Of a DNA stretch of 64,000 nt, positions 45,700 through 57,476 are shown piece by piece. The notes below the pieces were generated by a model that was not told the DNA's origin, made no database searches, and saw nothing but the letters and a program-made list of their open reading frames with translations. The stretch comes from Echinometra lucunter. Lineage: Eukaryota > Echinodermata > Echinoidea > Camarodonta > Echinometridae. A program made the translations under genes and the position numbers. The stretch lies in contig CM057158.1 of NCBI GenBank assembly GCA_029962745.1, positions 8,259,528 through 8,323,527 on the forward strand, given 5' to 3'. Each line of letters starts with the position of its first letter. Positions within the stretch are counted from its first letter, which is position 1.

Positions 45700-47205
45700 A
45701 ATTTCAAATGGTAATTTTCGCAAATTTATTCAAAATCACAATTAGATGCTTCTTCTTTTGATGACCTATTTTGACTTTTGGGGTTTCATCGAATCTGTTA
45801 GAGCTACGTAAGGTAGGTCTACACAGAACTTCTACATCGAATTTTGAAAATTTGTTTCAAACATTATTTATGGTAATTTAAGCAAATTCATTAAAAAATT
45901 CACACACACACACACACACACACACAGATACACACAAAAGCTTATTCTTTTCATTTGTTCAACGATTTTGATATTTATTGGTTTCATCTTGCAAATCTAC
46001 ATGAGGTGCACAGAACTTCTACACAGAATTTTGAAAATTGTCTCAGACATTATTTATGGTAATTATGCAAATTGATTCCAATTAAATGCTTCTTCTCCTT
46101 CATTTGATGCCCGACTTTGATTTTTTTAGTTTCATCTGAAAGAACTACGTAAGGTAGGCCTACACAGAATTTCTACACCGAATTTTGAAATTTGTCTCAA
46201 ACATTATTTATGGTAATTTATTCTTCTAATTTTTTTCCCACAATTTTTTATTAAGAGATTTCATTCAAAATAAGCATCAATACATCCATATAAATCAATA
46301 TAAGCAAATCAGTATAATACAAGTCTTCATTTTGTTTCCATAGCATATTTTCATGAATTGGACATCAATTGATGAGCAAAGAAAACAAGGAGGAATGAAA
46401 CTCCTTATACTATATATATATATTTATGCAAACTAATTAAAAAATCACACACCCGCACACGCACACACCTTCACCCCCCCCCCCACACACACACAAAAGC
46501 TTCTCCTTTTTCATTTGTTGACCGATTTTGATTTTTTTGTTCAACCTGGTAAATCTATATGAGGTACACAAAACTTCTTCACAGAATTCTGAAATTTTGT
46601 CTCGAACATTATCTATGGTAATTTACGTAAATTCAATCAAAATTACAATTAAATGCTTCTTCTCCTTCATTCTGATGACCGATTAGGATTTGGGGGATTT
46701 CATATCATTTATGGTAATTTATACATTCAAAAATTAGACACACACAAAAAAAGTGCTTCTTCTTTTTCATGTACTGACCAATTTTGATTTTTTTCACCGT
46801 CCTGGTAAACCTACATGAGGTACACAGAACTTCTACACAGAATTGTGAAATTTTAAATTTATTCAAAATCACATTAATTTCTTCATTTGATGGCCAATCT
46901 TTAATTTTGGGGTTTCATCTGGTAGAATTACATGAGGTGCAAAAACTTTTACACAAAATTTTCATATTTTGTCTCAGACATTATTGTACTTTATACAAAC
47001 TTATTAAAAAATCACAAAAACTGCTTCTGTTTTTTATTTGTTGACCGATTTTGATTTTTTTTTTATTTCATCTGTTAGAACTACATGTGGTACACGGAAT
47101 TTCTTAGCAGAAATTTTAAATTTTGTCTTAAACATTATTTATGGTTATTTATACAAATTTATTCAAAATCACTATTGAATGCCTTTTCTCCATTTGTTGA
47201 CTTGC
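45700..47205. repeat. Degenerate tandem repeat array (units about 120-160 bp) upstream of lectin A
   Basis: Eight units are recognisable by GACCGATTTTGAT-like cores near 45763, 45961, 46108, 46519, 46676, 46776, 46893 and 47041, each followed by TTTCATCTG, CTACATGAGGTACACAGAAC, TTTTGAAATTTGTCTCAGAC and ATTATTTATGGTAATTTA-like segments. It is interrupted at 46240-46420 by an AT-rich insert with an AAGGAG...CTCCTT hairpin, and by CA runs (45901-45926, 46447-46498). Confidence 0.85.
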
Positions 47206-48629
47206 AAATAAAAAGAGACTTAAATACGTCTCCGATATATTCATATGTAGAGGTCACTGTTTCATTTTAACATGACATTTAACCCGATCTGTCATGAGCA
47301 CTTCCTAATACGTACGTAACAGATACATGTATGTTATCATTTCAGTGTCAGTTCGTTGAAAATTGAAAATTGTGTGAACTGCTTTAGCTCGATGCCGGAT
47401 GAGCGCCACATCACATTGATTTGCTTGTTGACTGAAATGAACCACTTTTTGCTGTGAATGATAACTTTCCCATCGAGTCAGTTATAAGTTATAAGAACAT
47501 AAAGTCATTTCAGTTACAGACACTACCTAAAAAAAAAACCTCGTTGATTTGAGTAAGATTAATTTTTCTAAAAAAAAAAAAAAAAAGGTCCCTATTAAAT
47601 ATACAACCTGATCCATGCAGATACACATGATACGTCATGGAGGTGTTTAAAATATGAAGCTCTGCAGCTGTTTCTACTGCCAGTAGTTGACTGATTTAAA
47701 ATGCTATTTTAATTCAGGTTTTTGTGTTCTGTGGAAGGTCGTTGGTCTAAAAGTGCTCTCGATACCCCCTTACAGTCGAATTAGGTTAAGGATGACGTTT
47801 ACAAACGTCTTTTAATTAATATTTATGTAACTCAGTTCAGTATAAAACGCTCAGTCATAACGCATATCAATTATGAAAGGTGACGATAATTTCATTATAC
47901 AATGTATATAGGGAGAATGACGACATTGAGCACACAGAGAGCTCAAAGTCATATTGAGAGAGAGAGAGGATACAAGGACAGGAGAAAGTCAAGATAAGAA
48001 GCAAGCTGAAAGGGCTGAAGGACAGTGCAAAGTTGAAATGAGAACTTCGAGCAAACAAGAGCGAAATGAAAGAGCGAGGACTCTGAAAAGTCAAGTCAAA
48101 GTCGAGATGAGGAAAGCATAGAGTAGAACAGTCTGACCTTGTGCAGGTCGAACACAGAGGAGAGGAAAAGAGTGCGAGTACCTTGCGAAATCAGAAATAC
48201 ACAGCAAAAGAAAATAATGCGAAGAGAGTATGCTTGGCAATTTCAATCGGGCTGGCTAAATGACGTTAGCAAGACATTCTGTACATAGACCAGTGCAATA
48301 ATTAGGATTCATTTCTAAACTCACTGAAGCATTGAAAACAATAAAAACATATAGTATAACTTCAAATATCATCAGCAAAATGCGTGACGATATAAACTTA
48401 TGATAGCACGATTAATTATGCACTGACAGTTTGTAGTTTACTAGCCGCAAATATATAATTAAAAGAGAGAGGGAGAGAGAGAGAGAGAGAGAGAGAGTAA
48501 ACATTGTTACAGCGCAGATGAGGTGAAGTAAAAGGAGGAAGAAGGTGAAAAGGAGGAGAAGATGATGATGAAGAAGAGAAGAAGAAGAAACAAGTGAATA
48601 AATCAACATATAAATGAAGGAATCTTAAC

Positions 48630-49129
48630 NNNNNNNNNNNNNNNNNNNNNNNNNNNNNNNNNNNNNNNNNNNNNNNNNNNNNNNNNNNNNNNNNNNNNNN
48701 NNNNNNNNNNNNNNNNNNNNNNNNNNNNNNNNNNNNNNNNNNNNNNNNNNNNNNNNNNNNNNNNNNNNNNNNNNNNNNNNNNNNNNNNNNNNNNNNNNNN
48801 NNNNNNNNNNNNNNNNNNNNNNNNNNNNNNNNNNNNNNNNNNNNNNNNNNNNNNNNNNNNNNNNNNNNNNNNNNNNNNNNNNNNNNNNNNNNNNNNNNNN
48901 NNNNNNNNNNNNNNNNNNNNNNNNNNNNNNNNNNNNNNNNNNNNNNNNNNNNNNNNNNNNNNNNNNNNNNNNNNNNNNNNNNNNNNNNNNNNNNNNNNNN
49001 NNNNNNNNNNNNNNNNNNNNNNNNNNNNNNNNNNNNNNNNNNNNNNNNNNNNNNNNNNNNNNNNNNNNNNNNNNNNNNNNNNNNNNNNNNNNNNNNNNNN
49101 NNNNNNNNNNNNNNNNNNNNNNNNNNNNN
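48630..49129. other. Assembly gap (500 N)
   Basis: Exactly 500 undetermined bases, probably a placeholder of unknown true size. It falls between the two duplicated lectin units. Confidence 1.
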
Positions 49130-49900
49130 TAGCAATCGCAACGCCCAGAGAGTTCGTAATCACACAGCACCCTCTAATAGTCGTAACCTATCCTAATCCT
49201 ACACTAACTTTACACCTATAATCCTACATCCTACACCTAACTAATGGATCGTGATATCTATTTCATTATAATGGGGACTATAATATATTGCAGTACTTGA
49301 TAAAAACAGTTATAGCTTACAATTTTCTAATTTAGATTTTAAAATGCTTCCCTATAAATAGATGTTCTAACTATATTGATGCAAATACATTTGGCATGGC
49401 AGTTTAAAATGTTACCGTTGCATAAATACAAAATATCAATGATATTTATCTATTTTTTGGTTGTTTATGGTCGATCATGAACATTAATTAGTTAATTTAT
49501 TAATTAATTTATTTATTTATCTATCTATTTCTGCATGGTTCATGAATCGACATAGTACAAATATGACATAGACAAACAACGGTAATAGACTATACACAAA
49601 AATCACAACCATTTCACACTTGTAACTGTGAATAACCGGAAACACATGCAGAGGTGTGGCAATATAAGCTTAATGCTTGAGACTTTGCCACACCTACACC
49701 ATTCAATATAATTATGTAAAAACACACACATCAAACTAAAAAGAATGACTAGATTAAACTAATTACAACATAACTACCTAAAAGATAAGGAAAAGATAAT
49801 AGCATAGGATATATAAAGTGATATTTATAGGTTTTACAGGAATAAGAGAAAATAAAAATGGAAAAAAGACATTTATAAACAAAATAGTATCACAATGAGT

Positions 49901-50148
49901 TCAAACAGTGACGTAATGGCGAAATCCGTTCTCTGATGATATAGTCACTGCCGTGCTGTTAGCGAGGATGCATATCCTTTCCATATCATTATATGCAAAC
50001 GATAGGCAGTCTTGGGTGGATGTACACAAAGAGGCACATCCTATGAGCGAGTTTGTTTTGAAGTCATCAGTGATAGCTTCTGGAATAGGCACGAGGCTGT
50101 TTCCCTGCTTCCTCCTGAATACTTTTCCTTGTTGGCGTCTCGGAAGTT
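49901..50148 (-). CDS. Lectin B exon 6: PAN/apple-like domain and stop
   Basis: 248 bases; protein identical to copy A, one silent change noticed. Confidence 0.92.
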
Positions 50149-53100
50149 CTACCGAAAGACAAGGATAGAAATTGTACTTTTTAAAAAATTACATAGTACC
50201 TGCCTTTGTTGGCCGCATATTTCACACCAAACTGTCCCTTATTTCATTTTGATGTGGATTGCAATGAATTTTTACAGTGCGTTCCCCCCCCCCCCAAGTT
50301 TACAGTTGCAGTGTAGTTAGTGGGATATAGTTAGAACGCAAACGCAAAAAGGCATATCCATTCATAAACATGAAAATTCTTAAGTCTCCACAATTAACAC
50401 TACTCTCAGCTTCGCTGATGGCAACCAAAGCAAAGACCAATTTTTCAAGCCCACATTTTGTACCCTTTCACAAAAGTTAATTGTGCTCACTCAAGTGTAA
50501 AATATTTCAAGTTTTTTGGTTGAATTTGATAGAAGGGACATGAGCTATCCTCGGATATGAATTAATTTCTGAAAATATTTTGACATGCTCAGATGGCGAG
50601 ACTTTTTCCAACATGTTATCATGAATTTCTCATTCCTTCACTTCGCATGATTTGAGTTATTTTTGGTTGAAGTGGCAAAAAAGTTGGAAGCTGAAAGCTG
50701 CGGGCTTGACCTTTCCATTCTTTTCCTCTTTTCCTACATTTGGGGTTGTGGCCATTTTTGCCGAAGGATTATCTATTCACGGTCTCAATTGCATTCCGTG
50801 CTTTTTCTTTACCTTTATAATTTCTGTCACATCTGTTCGAGAGTAAAACTTCAAGCAAAGAGCCTAAGGTAATGATCACATTTCATTTCCATGATATTTT
50901 TACTTTTCAAGTACTCTTTATGCAATAATAAGACTTTGATCAAATGAATTTCATACTAAAATTGTTTTAGCCAATTACCTTTTCTCTCGCAGATATATCC
51001 ATGACTTTGAGCACAAATTTGATCACTCCATGTAGCGTAGTTATCACCTTTCTTGATTTGAAGACATACGGAACCCATAATGAGAGTACCGATGTTAGCG
51101 TACACCAGAGACTCGCCACTCATCCAGATGAATTCATTTTGGTCTCTGCCCAGAGGATGTCGAGTCAAACCGATCCAGTAGTTCCCATCGCCTGTCGTGG
51201 AATTGTATGAAATAAACTGTAAATATTAATCGTCATAATCATCATTATCATCATCATCACCACCATAATCATCATCATCATCATCATCATTAGTAATCTC
51301 TACAATGACAGGTTTATTGATCCAATGGATTTCTGTAATAAGTATCTCTTCAAATGCTGTACGATAATTTGATTATATCCTTCTACTCTACATTCTGCAA
51401 TGACACCATCAATCAAGGAACCATTTTTCCTCCCGATGTCATCCTCTTGACTTCTTACCATTCAGACGACTGACCTTCCACAACTCTGATCATTAAGCCA
51501 TCGTGATCGCATCATATGTCCTTACCATTTTTTTTCTATTTTTTTTTTCTTCACAGTCAGTAGCATGTTTTCCTTGAATACGGCGCAGCACTTTTTGATT
51601 TGTCATTACGTTCCTCTCATTCCCAGTAATTCGCGCCAGCTCCACATTTCAGGGGCCTCTAATCGTTGAGCTCCTGCATGGCGAGCGTCCATGCCCTACT
51701 TATACAATAGAAAACTCATGACCATGGAATTTCACGAGGCGTTTTCTTAGTCTAAGATCAATATTTCGTCTCATATGCAACATTTTTGCTTTCACTCAAC
51801 TCTCTAACATACCTGCATATGTGAGAATGACGTGATTAAAGTATTGTTGGCCTGGGGAGCATTTCATGAAGAGTTTTGTGAGTAATTTTCACTGACAACT
51901 GTTATAACCTATCGAAAATCCTCGCATCTGATTGGCTGAGAGCAAATTAGTCAGTGGAAATCACCGACAAGACTCTTCATGAAACGCTCCCCTGATATAC
52001 CAAGTACACAATGATCTGCTCTGAAAGCATCAAACCAACATGATATAATTATTGTGTGCAAAGAATAACTAACATGGTCAAGAATAGTGATTAACATAAC
52101 TGGAATCATACCCATGCTACCCCTAATTATACTACTGCATATTTCTTTTTTATGGTCGGAACGTAAGCCATGCAAGTTGATTGATTGACAGTTGGACATT
52201 CAAATTAAATATCTTATAATCCGTACAAAAATGGTCCAACCTAATAATGATATGATATTTCAGAAAATAGAAACTCAAACTAGGAAGCAAAGCTTGCCTT
52301 GCACATTTAGAATATAAGGTTCAATTTTGCACCCTAAATGCAACGATGGCAGCACCTCTTGGGGTGCAATCTTGTCCCCTACATAAAAAAGGTGCAAAGA
52401 TGCACCCTTCGGTACTTGTTTGCCTCCGGGAATGCTCGTCTGCACCCATAAAGGTGCAACTATACATCTTTAAGGGTGCAGGAATTTTTGCATTCAAAAT
52501 GGTGCAAATTTGCATCTTCCCTAAAGGGTACAACCCTGCACTAGCTCACTGCACCTTTAATGGTACATAATGCTTCTCTGGGTGCAAAGTTGTACCCATA
52601 AAGGAGCTCCCAGTGTTGCATGTGAAGGGTGCAAAATGGAACCTTTTATTCTCAGTGTGTGGGAACAGCCAAATCTTGTTTTAGTTCGATAAAGATTAAT
52701 TTCTACGATGATTAAACTTACTTGTGATCAGACTGGCCTGACTGAGGAGAAATGTGTTCTCTTCTGCAGTCTCGACGTACACAAGATGTGCTCCATCCGC
52801 CTCGCAAAATTGCCTGGCTCCATCTCTAGTGTATGCATTATCGCCCACAAAATAACACGAAGAATTCAGTCTGACATTGTGGCCATTACAAACAGAGTCT
52901 GTAGATCAGGAATATCATGAAGAAATAAGATCTTGACAAGTGAAGAATACTGGACATTTCTTTAATTAAAATAAAACAATTTAAAAACATAATGAGCGTT
53001 TTATCCAAGACCAAGTGCCAGGAACACATGTTTCTTGCTGGTTGGGGTGGGGGAGGGGAGGAGTTTATAGGGCCACCGCTATAATATGACATTTCTTACA

Positions 53101-55320
53101 GAAGGAGATGAGTAATCACAGAAAGGTATCTGTCTGAGGTTACGTGAATATTAGTATCAATAACACGTGGCATTTGAAACCTTCCGGCTATCAAAGGGGG
53201 AGGGGGGGGGGCAGCCAAAAACGGCTCCTCGTCCATGACGAGTCATACGACTGGTTTGATGTCACTGTGATTCCCAGTCACAAATAGGTTTTTAAGTTCA
53301 ACTAATTAGCTAATCTCATTAATTTTCTTTCAAATTCCAGTTTGAGTTGGTTCTTAAGAAGTACAGTAACCATGGTAATAACCATTTACCCACTTTCACA
53401 AAACAAGTACACAAAATACTTATCACCGGCGTAAATCCACTTTGAGGCGTGGGGGGATGATCAACTTTTCAAATAGAAATTGTAAAATATTATGAGCAAG
53501 CGAAGCGAGCGAGCCAAAATTAACCACTTTTCTGGTTTTCAATCGCATTTTCAAATAGAAATTCTAAAATATGATGGTCGTTTACGACAGATTATTAAAA
53601 ATCACATTTAAAGATTAACTGAAATATCATTTCTTCCTTAAAAAGTGTGGGGGATATTTGTACACGCCATCCCCCCTCTCAAAAAAGTGGGGGGATATAA
53701 CCCCCCATTCCCCCCCCCCCCGGGTTTACGCCAATGATACTTCTCACCCCTGCTTATAAACACAACAAAAAAAGTAACTCCCCCCTAATTCAAAATAGCA
53801 TAACTTTTTAACGAAGACGCTTTGAGGAAAATAATTTGGCAGGAGTGTTCCTACACTTATTGACTAACTTCTGATTGAAAATGAGATTGATCTGTCAAGT
53901 TCCACATGAGTGAGCAGACATTAAAGGCAAAAATGTCACTTTTCAAAAGTCACAAGAGTCATTTTTGGGGGTTTGTGAAATGAGATTTTTCTGGTGTTTG
54001 TTTAACTGCTGCTAATGTTTTTCAGGGTTGCGCCATGGCTGAGTGAGAAAATTTTTAACGATGAAGCAATAAATGCTAAAAATTTACTGTTTAATGCCGG
54101 AAAATGACTACCCAGTATTTTCACATAATGTGCTGATTCGTGTTGGCTGATGCCAGATCTTTCCATAAATTGAATGGATTTTGTAGATTTAGGAGGGCTG
54201 AACATCATTTTCCTCAAAAAAACTGTGTTCACCCAACTGTCATAAACATGAAAAGTGTCAGAGATATAGGCATCACGGGTCAAACAATGAAAGAGACTTA
54301 AATTTGCCAAAGTTTTGTTTCACAGACCCCAAATGACTCTTGTGACTTTTGAAAAGTGACATTTTTGCTTTTAATGTCTGCTCACTCATGCATGACTTGA
54401 CGGATCAATCTCATTTTCACACAGAAATTAGTGTAAGTGTAGGAACACTCCTGCCAAATTATTTTGCTCAAAACTTTTTCGTTAAAATGTTATGCCATTT
54501 TAAATTAGGGGGGAGTTACTTTTTTTTTGTTGTGTTTAGTAAGCATGTTCCTAGATTCCTTGCAGGTAATGAAAGTGTATTGCTCGGTCTGACTGATGTC
54601 CACTCGGGGAAGGGGTGGGGGTGCCGACACTACGGGTAAATATAGTCTGGTGGTGTTGAATTCTCCATGAGAACCAAATATTACTTGCCATTAAAGTGTG
54701 AACAATGGCGTATGAAGGAAGTAAACGTACCTGATATGTTTCCTTCACACAAGGCCTGGTGTAAGTGATCGCATCTTTTGTCATTCCAGCGGTGTTGGGC
54801 TAAAGCTTTCATACGAATGCAGTCTGATCCACCATTGCATGATCCACCATCCTGGGAATCCCAAAAGGTGAAGGTCAAAGGCGTTCCGTCCATCCAGTGA
54901 AAGTCCTTATGCTTTCCATCGGTGCCAATCCAGTAGTTGAATGCCATGTTCTTAGCGAGCGCCAAGGAGCGGACGAATTCATCTTCCTCGACAGACGTGA
55001 TCTCGACCAGACGAGAGCCCAGACTCTCACACATAAGCCGAGCATCGTCGCGTGACTTTCGGGTTGTCGATTCGATGTGGTAACATGATGAATTCCAGTG
55101 CTGGAATCCTGCGGGACATAGTGCTGCAGATCAGAGAAAATGATGTAAAATAATAAGCTTGTAATCACTCTCTTCAGAACTTGAAGAAGGCCAGGAAGGC
55201 CAAAGGCTTGACTGAATAAAGATTAAGTTCAACTACTTTCCTTTTGTCTCTTGTCTCATTCCTTACTATGCTCACGCTTTAATTTATTGAGAAACTGTTA
55301 ACTGGTTAAAGTTGGGTATC

Positions 55321-55379
<59 letters not shown>

Positions 55380-55582
55380 ATCTTTCTGTGCGTAATGTGT
55401 ACAATGCGAGAAATGTGGGTACGATTTACCCGCGAGAGTATCTGATGCTATAGAACTGGAACAAAAACTTATCATATATAATTTCATTATTATAGTTCTT
55501 TCGCTGAAGTGATACAATTACAGAATATTCAGTTTCGTATCGATGTTATCGCACTGGAAAACTGTAAGCAAAACTTTGGATT

Positions 55583-55633
<51 letters not shown>

Positions 55634-56793
55634 TTATTCTATCTTATTCGTTTTTATTTTCACCGTGATTACAGTTTATTACATCTATCATCCCACTCAG
55701 AATCCATGAATGTTCCTTTCTTCTTCTTTTTAAATGACCTATTAGAACAAAGCATTCAATTATCAATCAATTCATTTTTTTACCTGAAAAACTGTCCCTA
55801 TAGTACTTACGATAGAAACATATGTGAATTAGATGTGGAAACATGATTCATAGTCACGGAATAAAGACAGTGTTCATATTTGTTTTTAACAATTTCATCA
55901 TCAGTTATGTCCATGTTAAAGTTCCATCTATCTTGTTCTTTGTAGTCGATAATGAACTCAATTAGTCAGTCAATAAGTGATTAAAATTATTATGAATCTG
56001 ATATATACTTACTGTTTTGATACGTGTTCGCACGACACGTAATGAATAACAAAATGACAATGGCTATCTGAAAAGAAAGAAAAGTAGGAAAAGTCCCTGA
56101 CGACATGAATATGAAAGTTAAAATTATCAATTATGTAAGAGGCGCTAGGAATGTAGGCCTGCACAGCATCGGATCCGGAATATTGGGGTTACACATTTTC
56201 AAAAATTCAAACGTGTCAAAAACCCAGCAAAAGAGAAAAGAAAAGGAACAAAACAAAACGAAAAAGAAGATGTTTTACACATTTTCATGTATATTTGAGT
56301 TTGGAATTTTAAAAAGGGAAGGATGAAGATTTTGAGTTTTTATCGGGGGAGGGAGGGGAGCGGTGGGGAGGTTTTTCTTATGTATGTTAGTCGGGCTTAG
56401 GTTATCCATTACTTTATTTTACGTTATTCACTATACCACGATTCTCGTATGTTTAGTTTTACGTATAGGCCTAATATTATAAGAATGAAATAGGATATGA
56501 AAGCTGGAAAATAAAATATAACAAAGCAGGGTCTCCTTGAAAGTCCGGACAACAATGTCCAAAGAATTATTGAATGAAATACACTTAGTTTGACAAATAT
56601 TCAAGGAGGACAAACTATCCAGCAAATTATCATCGTTTGTTTTCAAACTTTGCGAAAACGACAATGTGTCTTCATAATTAAACACCTTTCAGGAAATAAT
56701 TGTGTGAGTGAGAAAAAAATATGGATAATCTTTCCTTTTCTTTGATCAAATCAAATATAATATACTCACAATTTTTATCCAGATGACTGGCAT
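49901..56793 (-). CDS. Secreted tandem C-type lectin with PAN domain, copy B (369 aa, complete)
   Basis: Exons 56770-56793, 56013-56067, 54731-55123, 52722-52898, 50979-51191 and 49901-50148 have exactly the same lengths and phases as copy A and splice to 369 residues without a frameshift. The architecture is signal peptide, CTLD1, CTLD2, PAN. Against A I count eight replacements: N53D, V88F, P117Q, E149Q, P159S, C176G, H177D and R228H, with about seven silent changes; the signal peptide and PAN domain are identical. P117Q destroys the proline of the EPN/QPD-like position (now Ser-Gln-Asp), which may alter sugar or calcium binding in CTLD1; WND (139-141) is kept. The TATA-like box at 56931-56938 is conserved. 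It is likely expressed, but that cannot be judged here. Confidence 0.93.
50979..51191 (-). CDS. Lectin B exon 5: C-terminal half of CTLD2
   Basis: 213 bases; R228H is the only protein change from A. Confidence 0.9.
51854..51992. mobile_element. 139-bp near-palindromic MITE in lectin B intron 4
   Basis: Orthologous within the duplication to 40914-41052, same length and insertion point, with a few point differences. Confidence 0.75.
52302..52659. mobile_element. 358-bp GGTGCA-module inverted-repeat element, copy B
   Basis: Same insertion as 41360-41717; several base changes, some restoring better GGTGCA matches than in copy A. Confidence 0.72.
52722..52898 (-). CDS. Lectin B exon 4: N-terminal half of CTLD2
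   Basis: 177 bases; P159S, C176G and H177D relative to A, so VGDNAY replaces VCHNAY. The donor is GTAAG, stronger than the GTGAG of copy A. Confidence 0.93.
53759..54536. mobile_element. 778-bp fold-back DNA transposon with TA target duplication, only in copy B
   Basis: Terminal inverted repeats of about 200 bp begin AACACAAC, then AAAAAAAGTAACTCCCCCC, and are inverted at the right end. TA dinucleotides flank both ends (53757-53758 and 54537-54538). Copy A has the empty site GCTTATAGTAAGC near 42744-42756. The TA target suggests a Tc1/mariner-type or similar transposase in trans. No transposase frame is inside. Confidence 0.88.
54731..55123 (-). CDS. Lectin B exon 3: CTLD1 (residues 27-157)
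   Basis: 393 bases as in A. It carries N53D, V88F, P117Q and E149Q; Cys122 and WND are kept. Confidence 0.95.
55326..55631. repeat. CT and TA microsatellites, lectin B intron 2
   Basis: Pure CT (55326-55376) and pure TA (55588-55631), homologous to the tracts in copy A but with different lengths. Confidence 0.93.
56013..56067 (-). CDS. Lectin B exon 2 (residues 9-26)
   Basis: Signal peptide core, identical to copy A; same splice phases (0 to 1). Confidence 0.9.
56770..56793 (-). CDS. Lectin B exon 1 (residues 1-8)
   Basis: MPVIWIKI; identical to copy A, donor AAATT|GTGAGT. Confidence 0.88.
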
Positions 56794-56930
56794 TGTTCGC
56801 TGCTACTGCAGTATTTCCAACTTTTGAGATATCTGAGAGAGTGATCCGCACCTTCATTAATTATGGTAGCCTACCACCCCGACCCGCATGAAAAAATGGG
56901 CGCACCTGCCCCGTTCAGCGTTTAAATACC

Positions 56931-56938
56931 TGTGATCA
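56931..56938 (-). promoter_or_regulatory. TATA-like box of lectin B
   Basis: TATTTAAA on the minus strand, about 140 bp upstream of the start codon, as in copy A. Confidence 0.4.
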
Positions 56939-57476
56939 ACCAACATTATTCACAAAAAACGAGGGTGATCAGAATGTGGCCCCTACGCTGAACAATGACG
57001 TACAAGAATGTTGTAGTTGTGAGAGATCGATTCTTACTCAAACATAGAAACATGATTCATTAAAATCAGACAATACGCACTTCCTGAAGGTTATGAATAA
57101 TTGAAAAAAGTAGGCATGAATACGCGAGGAACGAAGAGTCCCGTAATAAGATTATATCATCCACTAAACAAGCACAAGGGAAAAATTTCCATATGTGGTG
57201 GCGAATATTTTTTGCCTTTCAGAAATTAGGGACCAATGACCGGGGGAGAAAGAAATGATTAGTCGGATAATTCGGTTCGATTATTCAATATAAAAATCAA
57301 ACGCGCGTCAGTGATGTTGTTTCGTTTCCATTAAGTAAACTTTGACAAGCATGATGTGATGAGATTTTTCTTCATTAGGAGAGGTTCGATTATCCCTTTT
57401 TAGTTCATCCGGCCCGAACGGGCAACTGCAGATGCGTGCCGTCAATCGACAGTCGTCCTGTGTCCGTCCACAATTT

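Larger units (their letters stand above)
38187..48629. repeat. Segmental duplication, copy A (lectin A unit)
   Basis: Near-identical to 49130-61195 in the same orientation, including exons, introns, MITEs and flanks. The offset is about 10.94 kb at the 3' end of the gene and about 11.78 kb upstream because of insertions in copy B. The right end of A runs into the assembly gap, so true boundaries are hidden. Confidence 0.95.

Noticed and set aside
45700..47205. CRISPR-like array
   Set aside because: Units are long, degenerate and without regular unique spacers, and the DNA is eukaryotic.
48416..49170. Open frames spanning the N run
   Set aside because: They exist only because undetermined bases contain no stop codons.
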